Source: Sinorhizobium glycinis (GTDB taxonomy: Bacteria > Pseudomonadota > Alphaproteobacteria > Rhizobiales > Rhizobiaceae). From it: a stretch of 64,000 nucleotides of DNA. The position numbers and the translations under genes are program-made. The stretch lies in the NCBI RefSeq assembly GCF_001651865.1, contig NZ_LPUX01000067.1, forward strand, positions 186,538-250,537, written 5' to 3'. Below are positions 1-7,383 of this stretch, in pieces. Under the pieces are notes generated by a model. The model did not search any database. It was not told the DNA's origin and saw only the letters and a list, made by a program, of their open reading frames with translations. Every line of letters begins with the position of its first letter. The stretch's first letter is position 1.

Positions 1-61
1 CGATCGTCCCTTCGTCGTCCGTTGTCGTCCCGTTCGTGATCTGCACGGTGTATCGACTCAA
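1..61 (-). CDS. 5' end of an unidentified gene running off the window
   Basis: On the minus strand an AGGAG Shine-Dalgarno sequence lies about 7 nt before a TTG codon at 61-59. The reading frame stays open to the window edge and would begin MSRYTVQITNGTTTDDEG. It follows the gene at 151-597 in the same direction and could be the next member of that plasmid gene series. Only about 20 codons are visible, so no function can be given. The non-ATG start makes the call tentative. Confidence 0.35.
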   Translation of the reverse strand, partial: MSRYTVQITNGTTTDDEGTI

Positions 62-150
62 TTTCCGCTCCTGTAGCTTTTGCTGCCGGCCGCGCTGTCG
101 AATAGCGCGGCCAATCTTTGGTTGCAGTCTTAATAGCGTCCACACGTTTT

Positions 151-597
151 CTAAAGCCGGAAATGCGCGACGAGCGCCTGATTGGCGCGGTGGCAAGCAA
201 GGGCGTAGGCGACGATTTGCGCGATCAAATCCGGATCGGCCGCGCCCGCCCTCTTTGCCCTGTAGGCGAAGTCCTCCGCGAGCTCGCTGTCCTCCTCGCC
301 GACATGCTTGTTGCCAACAATCCATGAAATCTGTGCGGTTGGGACTTCGAGCCGGGGCTTGATCGGAACGGCAGAAATCGAGCCCTTCCGGGTGCTCGCT
401 GCGGCTCCGGCCTTCTCTGCCTCGGCTTCGGTCGGAAAATAGGCCATGACCAATTTCCGGCGCTGCGCGTCGGCGGCGCTGATGAAAGCGTGCCTGCCGT
501 CCTCGGTCTTATACAGCGCCCAATCAGCGGCAGTGCCGCCGAAATAGGGGTCGCCCTTGCCATAAAACTCCACTGCGGAATAGATCGTGTCGACCAT
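151..597 (-). CDS. uncharacterised plasmid protein, 148 aa
   Basis: An open frame of 148 residues starts with MVDTIYSAVEFYGKGDPYFGG. It has no signal peptide or membrane segment and I recognise no catalytic motif. An Ala/Lys-rich stretch near residues 55-70 (TEAEAEKAGAA) suggests a short helix, and the C-terminal half looks helical. It is the distal visible gene of a minus-strand series (2086 to 151) of small plasmid-type proteins. Consistent codon use and its place in the series support a real gene. The function is unknown. Confidence 0.6.
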   Translation of the reverse strand: MVDTIYSAVEFYGKGDPYFGGTAADWALYKTEDGRHAFISAADAQRRKLVMAYFPTEAEAEKAGAAASTRKGSISAVPIKPRLEVPTAQISWIVGNKHVGEEDSELAEDFAYRAKRAGAADPDLIAQIVAYALACHRANQALVAHFRL

Positions 598-631
598 CGG
601 AACTGTCCTCTTCTTGGATTTGGGCGAGTGA

Positions 632-1282
632 TCAGGCGGCGCTAGCGCCGCTGATCATCTTCAACACGCGCTGTGCGGCGTAGCGTCCGGACTCGTTCAA
701 GTGCCGTTGCCAAGCGCCTTGCGAGGGCGACCAGCGGAAGCCGTTTGCCTTCAACACGCGCCGCGTCGGGTCGTCCGGCTTGCCGGGGAAGATCAACTGG
801 ATACGCGCAATGTCGGCGTTCTCCTTGATCTCGACGGCGCCTGCGCTCGTCTCGACCTTTTCGGTTTGGGTGCCGCGCTCCTTCATCCTCGCAATCGCCG
901 CAAGGCGTTGCTGCAGGCGGCGGAGTTCGGCGCGGCTGTTGGTCGTGGTGAAGCCGCGCCGGGACTGCCACGGCGCTAACTTGATGCCTCTCGCTGCGGC
1001 GTCGGCGGAAAGGCCGGTATGGGCCACAACGGCAGCAATCATGTCCTCTTCGCTGGAAAGGTCTTTCTCCATGCGCCGGATGATCGCGTTGGCGGCTTTC
1101 ATCCGGTCGATGGAAAGCGCCAGCTCCTCGATGCGGGTAACGATGCGCTGCATCGCCACCGGATCGCCAGATCGGATCGGCTCATCGTCCGTGCCGTGCG
1201 GGAAGGCCTTCCGCTTGGCGGACTTGCGGGCCATTGCGTCGTGCGCCTTCAGATCGGCGCGGCGGGCGTCCGAAATCCTCAT
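632..1282 (-). CDS. uncharacterised rhizobial plasmid protein, 216 aa
   Basis: The 216-residue product is charged and soluble. Its N-terminal part carries the block MARKSAKRKAFPHGTDDEPIR, followed by a probable coiled coil (about 50-75, EELALSIDRMKAANAIIRRM). The C-terminal part (about 150-210, with VLKANGFRWSPSQGAWQR) resembles a small module I associate with proteins on rhizobial plasmids. The start overlaps the end of the upstream gene by 101 bp. A later start such as the Met at residue 17 (MARKSAKRK) would shorten the overlap and is plausible. The biochemical role is unknown. Confidence 0.6.
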   Translation of the reverse strand: MRISDARRADLKAHDAMARKSAKRKAFPHGTDDEPIRSGDPVAMQRIVTRIEELALSIDRMKAANAIIRRMEKDLSSEEDMIAAVVAHTGLSADAAARGIKLAPWQSRRGFTTTNSRAELRRLQQRLAAIARMKERGTQTEKVETSAGAVEIKENADIARIQLIFPGKPDDPTRRVLKANGFRWSPSQGAWQRHLNESGRYAAQRVLKMISGASAA

Positions 1283-1634
1283 GCCGCTTTTCGTTGCGGG
1301 CCACGGGAAAGCGGGCAGGGCCGGTAATAAACCAGTTCATGCAACGGCCTTCTGCCGCCCAATAGCGGCGCGTCAAATCGACATGACGCCGCGCGAAGGC
1401 TTCGATTTCAGCCTCCGGGATCGGCTCGCAAGCCTTGTTCCAAAGTTCCACGACATAGGCGCCAAACTGATTCAGCCGCTCGGCCAGGTCCGCAAGCTCT
1501 GACCTTGCGCGCCGGTCGGGAAAGTGGGTGAGCGCGTGAAACTGCGGCTCGATGTCCTCCGCCGCAATGGTTGCGGCGAAGGTTCCTGCGACGATGGCGA
1601 GGATGTTGTTTTCGAGCGCTGCGATTTTCATCAT
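1182..1634 (-). CDS. uncharacterised small protein, 150 aa
   Basis: The frame is open from 1772, but I place the start at the ATG at 1634 (MMKIAALENNILAIVAG). There the ATGA overlap with the stop of the preceding gene indicates translational coupling. The first 110 residues look like an ordinary helical protein (EPQFHALTHFPDRRARSELAD). The last 35 or so are Arg-rich and lie in the overlap with the next gene, so this tail may not be under selection. No domain is recognised. It belongs to the same minus-strand series as its neighbours. Confidence 0.5.
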   Translation of the reverse strand: MMKIAALENNILAIVAGTFAATIAAEDIEPQFHALTHFPDRRARSELADLAERLNQFGAYVVELWNKACEPIPEAEIEAFARRHVDLTRRYWAAEGRCMNWFITGPARFPVARNEKRHEDFGRPPRRSEGARRNGPQVRQAEGLPARHGR

Positions 1635-2086
1635 GCCTCTCCCTCGACAAGGGTAGGGGCGCGGCGCTCGATGCGGCATTGCAAACCTGCGAGCGCACCG
1701 GCGATGATGATACCGCCCGGCGAAATCTCGTCTGCCTTTGCGAATACCGGATCCAGGACCGGGCGGCAGCATTTGAAATGCTTCGCTGAATCCTCAAGGC
1801 TGATGAGGGGGGACGTATAAGGCGTGCTGCCATCGCCTCCGACAAGCACGATCTTGCCTGCGATCGGCTGCGGAAAGCCCTCAAAGATCGTGAAGGCGGT
1901 CAACCCGTCCTGCAGTCCTTCCTCGTCGACGAAAAGCGTGTGCCGCTCATCGAACCGCACGACCTCCAGCAGGCGGCAGCCGATAATCGCGTAAAGCGGC
2001 CGGATGCCCAGATCGACCTGAAGCTCTACCGGCTTAAAAATCGTGGTTTCCGGATCCAGCACATAAGCGGTGTTTGCTCTTACCAT
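1631..2086 (-). CDS. DUF3846-like plasmid protein, 151 aa
   Basis: This is the first gene of the minus-strand series. The central part (about 35-75: LYAIIGCRLLEVVRFDERHTL, then FVDEEG, then IAGKIVLVGGDG) has the look of the DUF3846 family, small proteins of plasmids and phages with a conserved D-E-x-G and a final valine-rich strand. The biochemical role is unknown. It starts directly after the motif AAGGGCTAGAAAATG and 46 nt downstream of a structured leader (2132-2365). It overlaps the next gene by ATGA, so the genes are probably one transcript. The family assignment is from motif memory only. Confidence 0.55.
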   Translation of the reverse strand: MVRANTAYVLDPETTIFKPVELQVDLGIRPLYAIIGCRLLEVVRFDERHTLFVDEEGLQDGLTAFTIFEGFPQPIAGKIVLVGGDGSTPYTSPLISLEDSAKHFKCCRPVLDPVFAKADEISPGGIIIAGALAGLQCRIERRAPTLVEGEA

Positions 2087-2131
2087 TTTCTAGCCCTTTC
2101 CTTCCCGCGAAGCGGTCTAGCGTCTGCCCGA

Positions 2132-2365
2132 GGGGCAGGAGCCCCGCTCCTGCTCCCCGAGCTCGCGCGGAGCAGCGGGAGAGAGGGAGGCAAGGGAACA
2201 AAACGGAGGGGGTTCGCCCGCCCGAGGCCAAAGCCGAAGGGGCGACGCAAAATCCGCGCATGCGGATTCGTCGATCCTGCACGGAGCGAGCCGGAGGCGA
2301 GGGGAGGAAGGACGGGGAGACCGTTTTTTCCCTTGTGAGGGAGAGAGGGCAGCGCCCTCTTTCCC
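2132..2365 (-). ncRNA. structured 5' leader or small RNA, copy 1
   Basis: Read on the minus strand toward the gene at 2086, this GC-rich stretch folds into a fixed series. First is a hairpin at 2339-2365 (AGAGGGC/GCCCTCT plus GGG/CCC). Next is a long stem pairing 2321-2335 with 2191-2206 (15 pairs, one bulged base), enclosing a 7-bp hairpin at 2251-2268 (AATCCGC, loop GCAT, GCGGATT). Last is a hairpin at 2135-2153 (GCAGGAGC, CCC, GCTCCTGC). The same architecture with different stem sequences occurs at 31066-31258. Compensatory differences argue for RNA structure. Whether it is a cis-acting leader or a separate RNA cannot be told. Confidence 0.55.
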
Positions 2366-2786
2366 TCCTTCAGGAAGGCAAAGCCGGCCGCCTGGCGGCC
2401 GCCATTTCAGATACGAGAAGGGCCGCCCTGGCTCGTAGATCAGGACGGCCCCGTGGTGCATGACAAGAAGGGCTAGCGACTTGCCACGACCAACTCTCGA
2501 TTGTCGTTGCCGGTTGGCAATATGCTGATTTCACCGCAAGCTGTAAACTGCTTTCATAAGCAATCTGATGCAGTCATGACGTGAAGGCCGCGAGGCGACT
2601 CTTGCGCAACCGATCGTTACCCCATTGGGCAAAGAACGCTTTTTGCGGTTTTCGTGCCGAAGGCATAGAGCGGGGTCGCGTCAGCGATGCGCCAAATTGA
2701 TACCACCCGAGACGTTTTGTGGGTTCCAAGAACACAACCACTTCCATTAAAGTGGTCTGCACCATGAACAACCACCGGTAGGATGA
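2366..2786. other. intergenic region without a convincing gene
   Basis: About 420 bp separate the leader from the XRE remnant. The first 100 bp hold further GC-rich palindromes: GGCCGCC-T-GGCGGCC near 2388-2402, and an imperfect stem of GGGCCGCCCTG with CAGGACGGCCC near 2420-2455. They also hold one copy of AAGGGCTAG near 2468. The rest is lower in GC. The open frames in it have no recognisable product. Confidence 0.5.
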
Positions 2787-3178
2787 ATGGCAGGACCATC
2801 GCTGGAGCAATGGATCTCGGATCTCGGATTGCAGCAAGTCAATGATCCGGACGTTGACAAACCAGTTTATCGGCTACCACCCCGGACGGTCGAATTACAC
2901 TCGGCGCCGTGCCCGAAACCTCTCCCGGCCGAAACTGGCGCGCCACTGCTTGGTATAACCGAAGCGGTCTACGCCCGCTACGAAGCAAGCGTTTCCCGCC
3001 TGACGGTAGGCCGTCTGATCCATCTCTGCGCGGTGCTCGGGGCAAGTCCGATGAGCTTCTAGCGCCGGCAGCTCCCCATCTGTGGGGCGAAAACCAAAGC
3101 AAAGTGGATCCGCTGCTGGCCTGCATGGACAAGCTGCGAGCCTTCGACGAAGAAACCGTTTTCAGCCTGTTCGATTGA
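2787..3178 (+). pseudogene. broken XRE-family regulator
   Basis: Two successive frames together resemble a small rhizobial XRE-type regulator. The first gives SLEQWISDLGLQQVNDPDVD and then ITEAVYARYEASVSRLTVG, the helix-turn-helix half, and stops after GASPMSF. The next frame continues with DELLAPAAPHLWGENQ and ends AFDEETVFSLFD. Loss of one G in a CCGGAT context near 3050 explains the switch. A further shift is likely near 2940, before LLGITEAV. At least two frame disruptions make a working protein unlikely. Confidence 0.6.
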
Positions 3179-3267
3179 CTAGGGACGACCGGCACGAGCG
3201 GTCGCTGCTGGAGAGCGAGATCCCGCCTTGGCTGCGGCAGCGCGGCCTAGCGCGTATTGCACCACAT

Positions 3268-3486
3268 TTACCGCCTCCTCTTGAGCCACAACGGGATTCC
3301 CCGTCGCAGGGCATCCTCAAAGTTCAGTAGCTGTAGAACGTCGCTGGCCTCGTTGGAATGTAGACCGGCTGCAAAGCGCTCGCCTCCATTATCCGCATCA
3401 AGCACAGCGGGTCGGCCTGTGAAGACGTCGAATACCGTCCAGGTTCCGTCTAACTCCCGCCTCAAGTCGTATCGGAGGGTGGTCAT
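3268..3486 (-). CDS. small conserved hypothetical protein, 72 aa
   Basis: The 72-residue frame begins MTTLRYDLRRELDGTWTVFD and continues VFTGRPAVLDADN. A short beta-rich start of this kind (YxLRRExDGTWTVxDxxTG) is common in small rhizobial proteins of unknown function. It then has a helical middle (EASDVLQLLNFEDALRRG) and a basic end (KRRR). There is no signal peptide. It lies 97 bp after the Ku genes on the same strand and could be read from that operon. The function is unknown. Confidence 0.6.
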   Translation of the reverse strand: MTTLRYDLRRELDGTWTVFDVFTGRPAVLDADNGGERFAAGLHSNEASDVLQLLNFEDALRRGIPLWLKRRR

Positions 3487-3582
3487 GGCGGCGACATTTC
3501 AGGGTGAGGCCGAAGTATGCCGTGCAATTTTCTGATGATCGAGACGGGACAGGCGGCGAGGGGCGGCATAGTTTGCCGCGCT

Positions 3583-4401
3583 TTACGATTTCTTGCTCCC
3601 GGCCTTCTTGTTCTCGAGGCTCTCCTTGAGTGCCGACATCAGGTCGATGACATTGCCGGTATAGGTTGGACCGCCGTCCTTGCCTTTCGGCTTGGCACCT
3701 TTTTTGGCCGATTTTCGCTTGTCCTCTATGATCTCACGCAGCCTTTCCTGCACCGGGTCGTGGGCCATTTTCGGATTCCATGGCTTGCTGCGCTCTTCGA
3801 TCACCTTGGTTACGAGGTCCATCAGCTTGGGATCGTTATCTCCCTCGCCGATATCGCCAAAATAGTTTTCCGGCTTCCTGACTTCGTCGCCGTAGCGTAG
3901 CGTCCACACGACAATTCCGTTGCCGCACGGCTCCAACATCACGGCTCGCTCGCGACGGCCGATGACGAGCCGCGATATGCCGACGACCTTTTCCGCCTCC
4001 ATCGCATCGCGGATGACGCTGAAAGCCTCATGGCCGACCTCGTCCGACGGCGACAAGTAGTGCGGCTTCTCAAGCCAAATCCATTCGATCGTGTCGCGGG
4101 GCACGAATTTTTCGATGTCGATGGTCCTGGCACTTTCGAGTGCGACGCTCTCGAGCTCCTCGTCCTCGATGACGAGGAAGTCGTTTTCGCCGCGTTCGTA
4201 GCCCTTCACCTCATCGTCTTCATCAACTTCCTCGCCGGTCACCAAGTCGACATAGCGTGAGACGACGCGATTGTTTGTTTTCCGGTTGAGGGTGTGGAAG
4301 CGGACCTTCTCCGACTCGCTGGTCGCCGGCATCATCGAAACCGGGCAGGTGACGAGCGAGAGCTTGAGATAGCCTTTCCAATATGGACGTGGGGGAGCCA
4401 T
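3583..4401 (-). CDS. ku: Ku family DNA end-binding protein
   Basis: This 272-residue protein is a bacterial Ku, the homodimeric ring that binds double-strand DNA ends and recruits LigD for non-homologous end joining. The N-terminal strand pattern WKGYLKLSLVTCPVSMMPAT, then VRFHTLNRKTNNRV, GYERGENDFLVIEDEELE and YLSPSD, is typical of the Ku core. The last 50 residues are Lys-rich (KRKSAKKGAKPKGKDGG) and correspond to the variable tail. It starts 12 bp after the second ku stop, so both are co-transcribed. Rhizobia often carry several ku copies, with plasmid pairs next to ligD. Confidence 0.95.
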   Translation of the reverse strand: MAPPRPYWKGYLKLSLVTCPVSMMPATSESEKVRFHTLNRKTNNRVVSRYVDLVTGEEVDEDDEVKGYERGENDFLVIEDEELESVALESARTIDIEKFVPRDTIEWIWLEKPHYLSPSDEVGHEAFSVIRDAMEAEKVVGISRLVIGRRERAVMLEPCGNGIVVWTLRYGDEVRKPENYFGDIGEGDNDPKLMDLVTKVIEERSKPWNPKMAHDPVQERLREIIEDKRKSAKKGAKPKGKDGGPTYTGNVIDLMSALKESLENKKAGSKKS

Positions 4402-4413
4402 CGTTCACTTCCC

Positions 4414-5331
4414 TTAGCTGGCGCGGCGACGCTGGGCAGGCGCTCTCTTCGCCGCCGTCTTTGTTTTCGCCTTGGCTGCGGCCGATCGCGTTGCCTTTGC
4501 TCGGCCCTTGGCAGCGCTTGCCTTGCCCGCCCGTCGCTTCGGTTCGGCCGCGGCCGTGATGCCGGCGCTCTGACGCAGAGCCTCCAGCAGCTCATTCGGC
4601 TTCGAGACCTTTGGAGGCGCCCGCTTCGGCAGGGTCTTGCCCTCAAGTTTGGCTTTGACCAGCTCGGCGAGCGCGGCCTCGTAGCGGTCGTCGAATTCGT
4701 CGGCCGAGAAGCTTCCCTTCTTCGTGCCGATAATGTGCTTGGCGAGGTCCAGCATCTCGCCCTTGATCTTGATGTCGGGAATTTCTTTGAAGGCCTCTTT
4801 GGCGCTTCGGACCTCGTAGTCGAAGTTCAACGTGGTAGCGATCAGCCCTTTGTCATGCGGGCGGAGCAGCACGGTACGCATTCGCCGGAAGAGGACTGTA
4901 TGCGCGATCGCGGCGACCTTCTTCTTGCGCATGCCTTCGCGCAGAAGGGTGAATGCGTCGATGCCCATCTTGTCGGGCGTCATGTAGTAGGGCTTGTCAA
5001 AATAGACCTTGTCGACGTCGTCACAGGTGATGAACGCCTCGACGCGCAGCGTCTTGTCGCTCTCCGGAACCGCGGAGGCAACCTCCTCCGGCTCAAGCAC
5101 GACATACCGGTCATCGTCGACTTCATAGCCTTTGACCTGGTCTTCCTTTTCAACCGGTTTTCCGGTCGCGCTGTCGACGAATTCGCGGCGCACCCGATTG
5201 CCGGTTTCTCGGTTGACCGTATGGAAGGAGATGCGCTCGGAGGTCGAGGTGGCGGTGTAGAGCGCCACCGGCGCGGTCACTTCGCCAAATCGAACATAGC
5301 CCTTCCATTGAGCTCGTGCCGCGACTGCCAT
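4414..5331 (-). CDS. ku: Ku family DNA end-binding protein with long basic tail
   Basis: This is a second Ku paralogue of 305 residues. The core runs from WKGYVRFGEVTAPVALYTA through SFHTVNRETGNRV, GYEVDDDRYVVLEPEE and YYMTPDKMGIDAF to about residue 260. A roughly 45-residue Ala/Lys/Arg-rich tail (KAKTKTAAKRAPAQRRRAS) is well suited to nonspecific DNA contact, as in extended bacterial Ku tails. It precedes the other ku by 12 bp and may form heterodimers with it. A GGAAC-N17-GGTT promoter-like sequence lies 38-63 bp before its ATG. Work on Sinorhizobium meliloti reports stress-inducible, RpoE2-dependent Ku pairs, which fits this arrangement. Confidence 0.95.
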   Translation of the reverse strand: MAVAARAQWKGYVRFGEVTAPVALYTATSTSERISFHTVNRETGNRVRREFVDSATGKPVEKEDQVKGYEVDDDRYVVLEPEEVASAVPESDKTLRVEAFITCDDVDKVYFDKPYYMTPDKMGIDAFTLLREGMRKKKVAAIAHTVLFRRMRTVLLRPHDKGLIATTLNFDYEVRSAKEAFKEIPDIKIKGEMLDLAKHIIGTKKGSFSADEFDDRYEAALAELVKAKLEGKTLPKRAPPKVSKPNELLEALRQSAGITAAAEPKRRAGKASAAKGRAKATRSAAAKAKTKTAAKRAPAQRRRAS

Positions 5332-5368
5332 GGCGTTACTCCTGGCGCATCTGCAAAATCAGGGAGTC

Positions 5369-5394
5369 AACCGAATCGCTTTCCCGTTTGTTCC
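5369..5394 (-). promoter_or_regulatory. EcfG/RpoE2-like promoter for the ku pair
   Basis: On the minus strand GGAAC (5394-5390) is followed after 17 nt by GGTT (5372-5369). The consensus of alphaproteobacterial general-stress sigma factors is GGAAC-N16/17-cGTT, so one base of the -10 element differs. It sits in the 104-bp gap between ligD and the first ku, 38 bp before the ku ATG. Confidence 0.55.
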
Positions 5395-5435
5395 GGGCGA
5401 ACGACAAATCTTTTCAAGGATTTTCGTGCGGAAGC

Positions 5436-7202
5436 TCACAGGCCGCGGCGGCGCGTTGGCGGACGGCTCGTAGTGAATGCGTCCGGTTTCAGCCCCCGCT
5501 CAATATCTTTCCACGTGACAGGTGCCGCAACTGGAAAGCCGGCACGCGCGCGCGGCGAGTACGCGCCGACGGCGGTGGTGCCGCGCCCGTTCCTGATATA
5601 GTCGAGAAAGAGCTTGCCGGGTCGGTGCGAGAGTTGGGCTGACGTGACATAGCGCTCCCGATCCGTGGCGGCGAACTGTTGTGCCAGGCGCTTGGCGTAA
5701 GCATGCACCGCATTGTGGGTCAGCCTTTCCTCCAGAGGCGCCATGAGATGAACGCCCTTGCCGCCGGTCAGCTTCGGCCAGGCCTTGAAACCCTCCGCAT
5801 GGAGCAGATCCCGGAGCCGCAAGGCTGTCTCTATGACGAACTCCCACGAGACGCCTTCGCCGGGATCGAGATCGAAGATCAACGTGTCTGCGTGTTCGAT
5901 GTCGTCGACAGTCGCAGCCCAAGGATGCAGCTCAACGACGCCGATTTCGACCAACCCCAGCAGGCCCGGCAAGTCGTCGACCCACAGCCGAACGCCTTGG
6001 CCGCCCTCGCGCTTCTGCATGCGCAACTGGTGGACCGCCGGCGGAATCGGCGGCAGCGGCCCCTTGTGATAGAACGTCGTGCCGTTGACGTGCCTCACCA
6101 GCTTCAGCGGCCGGCCGCCAAGGAAATTGAGTGCGCGGTCGGAGACACGCATCCAATAGGCGGTGAGCTCATCCTTCGAGGGCACGACCGCATCAGGTAG
6201 AAGCTGCAAGATATTCACGCGAGGAACCCGGCCGTAGGCCGTGGCTGCTGCCGCGGGCTTTGCTCGTGACGGAGCAGGTTCGTCCTGCAGACCTTTGAAA
6301 ACGGGCTCCCGCAATAGGCCGTCGTCGGTGACGCCACTGTATTCCACCTCAGCCTGGATGCGGGGTGCGATCCAGGTCGCCTTAGGTTTTTTGATCGGGT
6401 GGGAGAGGGGGCTTTTGCCGGTGACCAGCGGATTGAGCCGCTCGCGCACCTCTCGTGCGGCCGCGAGACTGTAGCCGGTTTGCGCCTTGCCGGCATAAAC
6501 CAGGCGGTCGTCTTCCCAGCGACCGAGATAGAGGGAAGCAATCCTGCGCGGCTGTGCGCCGAGCTTTTCCACGAAGGCGATGATGGGGAAGGCGTCACGC
6601 TTCGTGCACTTCGTTTTCGTCCAAAGCTCCTGACGGCCAGACCGGTATGGCGCGTCCTTGCGCTTGGAGACGATACCTTCGAGCCTCATCATGCATGCGT
6701 GCTCATACACCTGAGCGCCTTCGTCGATGTCGAGATGATCGACGTAGGCAATGGCCCCCCCACGGTCGCCTATGAGCTGGCGCAAGACCCGCTTCCGCTC
6801 GATCAACGGCACCCCCCTGAGGTCGTATCCGTCCATGTAAAGCAGGTCGAAGGCCTGAAAGGTCAGCCGCGCCGATGAGCCTTTCGAGAGCTCGCGGCGA
6901 AGTGCTTGAAAATCGGGCAGGCCGGTCTTGCCGAAGACGGTCGCCTCGCCGTCCATCACCGCATCATGGTCGGCGAGCGCCTTGGCGGCGGTCGCGATCG
7001 GCCTGAACTCGCGCGTCCAATCAAGCCCCGTTCGCGAGTAGATCGTCACCTCCCCGCCGTGCACATGGAGTTGCGCCCGATAGCCGTCGAACTTGATCTC
7101 GTGCAGCCAGTCAGAGCCATTTGGCGGCCGCTTCTTCAAGGTCGGATGGCACGGCTCAATGAACCCGGGGGAGGGAGCCTTTTTTGCGCCTGTTTTCGCC
7201 AT
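5436..7202 (-). CDS. ligD: ATP-dependent DNA ligase LigD (ligase-polymerase form)
   Basis: The protein joins broken ends held by Ku. The N-terminal ligase domain has motif I EIKFDGYR with the adenylated Lys at about residue 37, DGEATVF, and later GIVSKR and WTKTKC. An OB-fold follows, to about residue 300. The C-terminal half is the archaeo-eukaryotic primase-type polymerase, with FDLDPGEG carrying the metal-binding aspartates and LTGGKGVHLM. The N-terminal phosphoesterase domain of Pseudomonas LigD is absent. The frame is open to 7379, but the 59 extra residues look unconserved, so I chose the ATG at 7202, giving 588 residues. It lies directly upstream of the two ku genes. Confidence 0.93.
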   Translation of the reverse strand: MAKTGAKKAPSPGFIEPCHPTLKKRPPNGSDWLHEIKFDGYRAQLHVHGGEVTIYSRTGLDWTREFRPIATAAKALADHDAVMDGEATVFGKTGLPDFQALRRELSKGSSARLTFQAFDLLYMDGYDLRGVPLIERKRVLRQLIGDRGGAIAYVDHLDIDEGAQVYEHACMMRLEGIVSKRKDAPYRSGRQELWTKTKCTKRDAFPIIAFVEKLGAQPRRIASLYLGRWEDDRLVYAGKAQTGYSLAAAREVRERLNPLVTGKSPLSHPIKKPKATWIAPRIQAEVEYSGVTDDGLLREPVFKGLQDEPAPSRAKPAAAATAYGRVPRVNILQLLPDAVVPSKDELTAYWMRVSDRALNFLGGRPLKLVRHVNGTTFYHKGPLPPIPPAVHQLRMQKREGGQGVRLWVDDLPGLLGLVEIGVVELHPWAATVDDIEHADTLIFDLDPGEGVSWEFVIETALRLRDLLHAEGFKAWPKLTGGKGVHLMAPLEERLTHNAVHAYAKRLAQQFAATDRERYVTSAQLSHRPGKLFLDYIRNGRGTTAVGAYSPRARAGFPVAAPVTWKDIERGLKPDAFTTSRPPTRRRGL

Positions 7203-7383
7203 TCGAAGCGCAGCCGAGGTCGGCCTCTTCCAGTTCGTGCGTTTGCTGTGGCTCTGGGCGGGCGCTTTCAAGACACGCCTCCATGTCGTGCACTGCGCGC
7301 TTAATTCAGTCCGACGGGATTCGTTCCGAAGCAACGGCATCAACAGCCGCGCGACGGCGGCGAGCCTGAATTCGTTCATTGCG

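Noticed and set aside
2117-2461. 114-codon minus-strand frame across the leader
   Set aside because: Composition is Pro/Arg/Gly-rich, and it spans hairpins whose second copy does not keep this frame. The RNA explanation is better.
4294-5601. 435-codon plus-strand open frame opposite the ku genes
   Set aside because: It is antisense to two well-supported Ku genes. Its translation is Arg/Leu/Val-rich without domains, a usual by-product of high GC.
7203-7379. 59-residue N-terminal extension of LigD
   Set aside because: The extension is Arg-rich and unlike LigD, while the ATG at 7202 starts just ahead of the conserved ligase domain.
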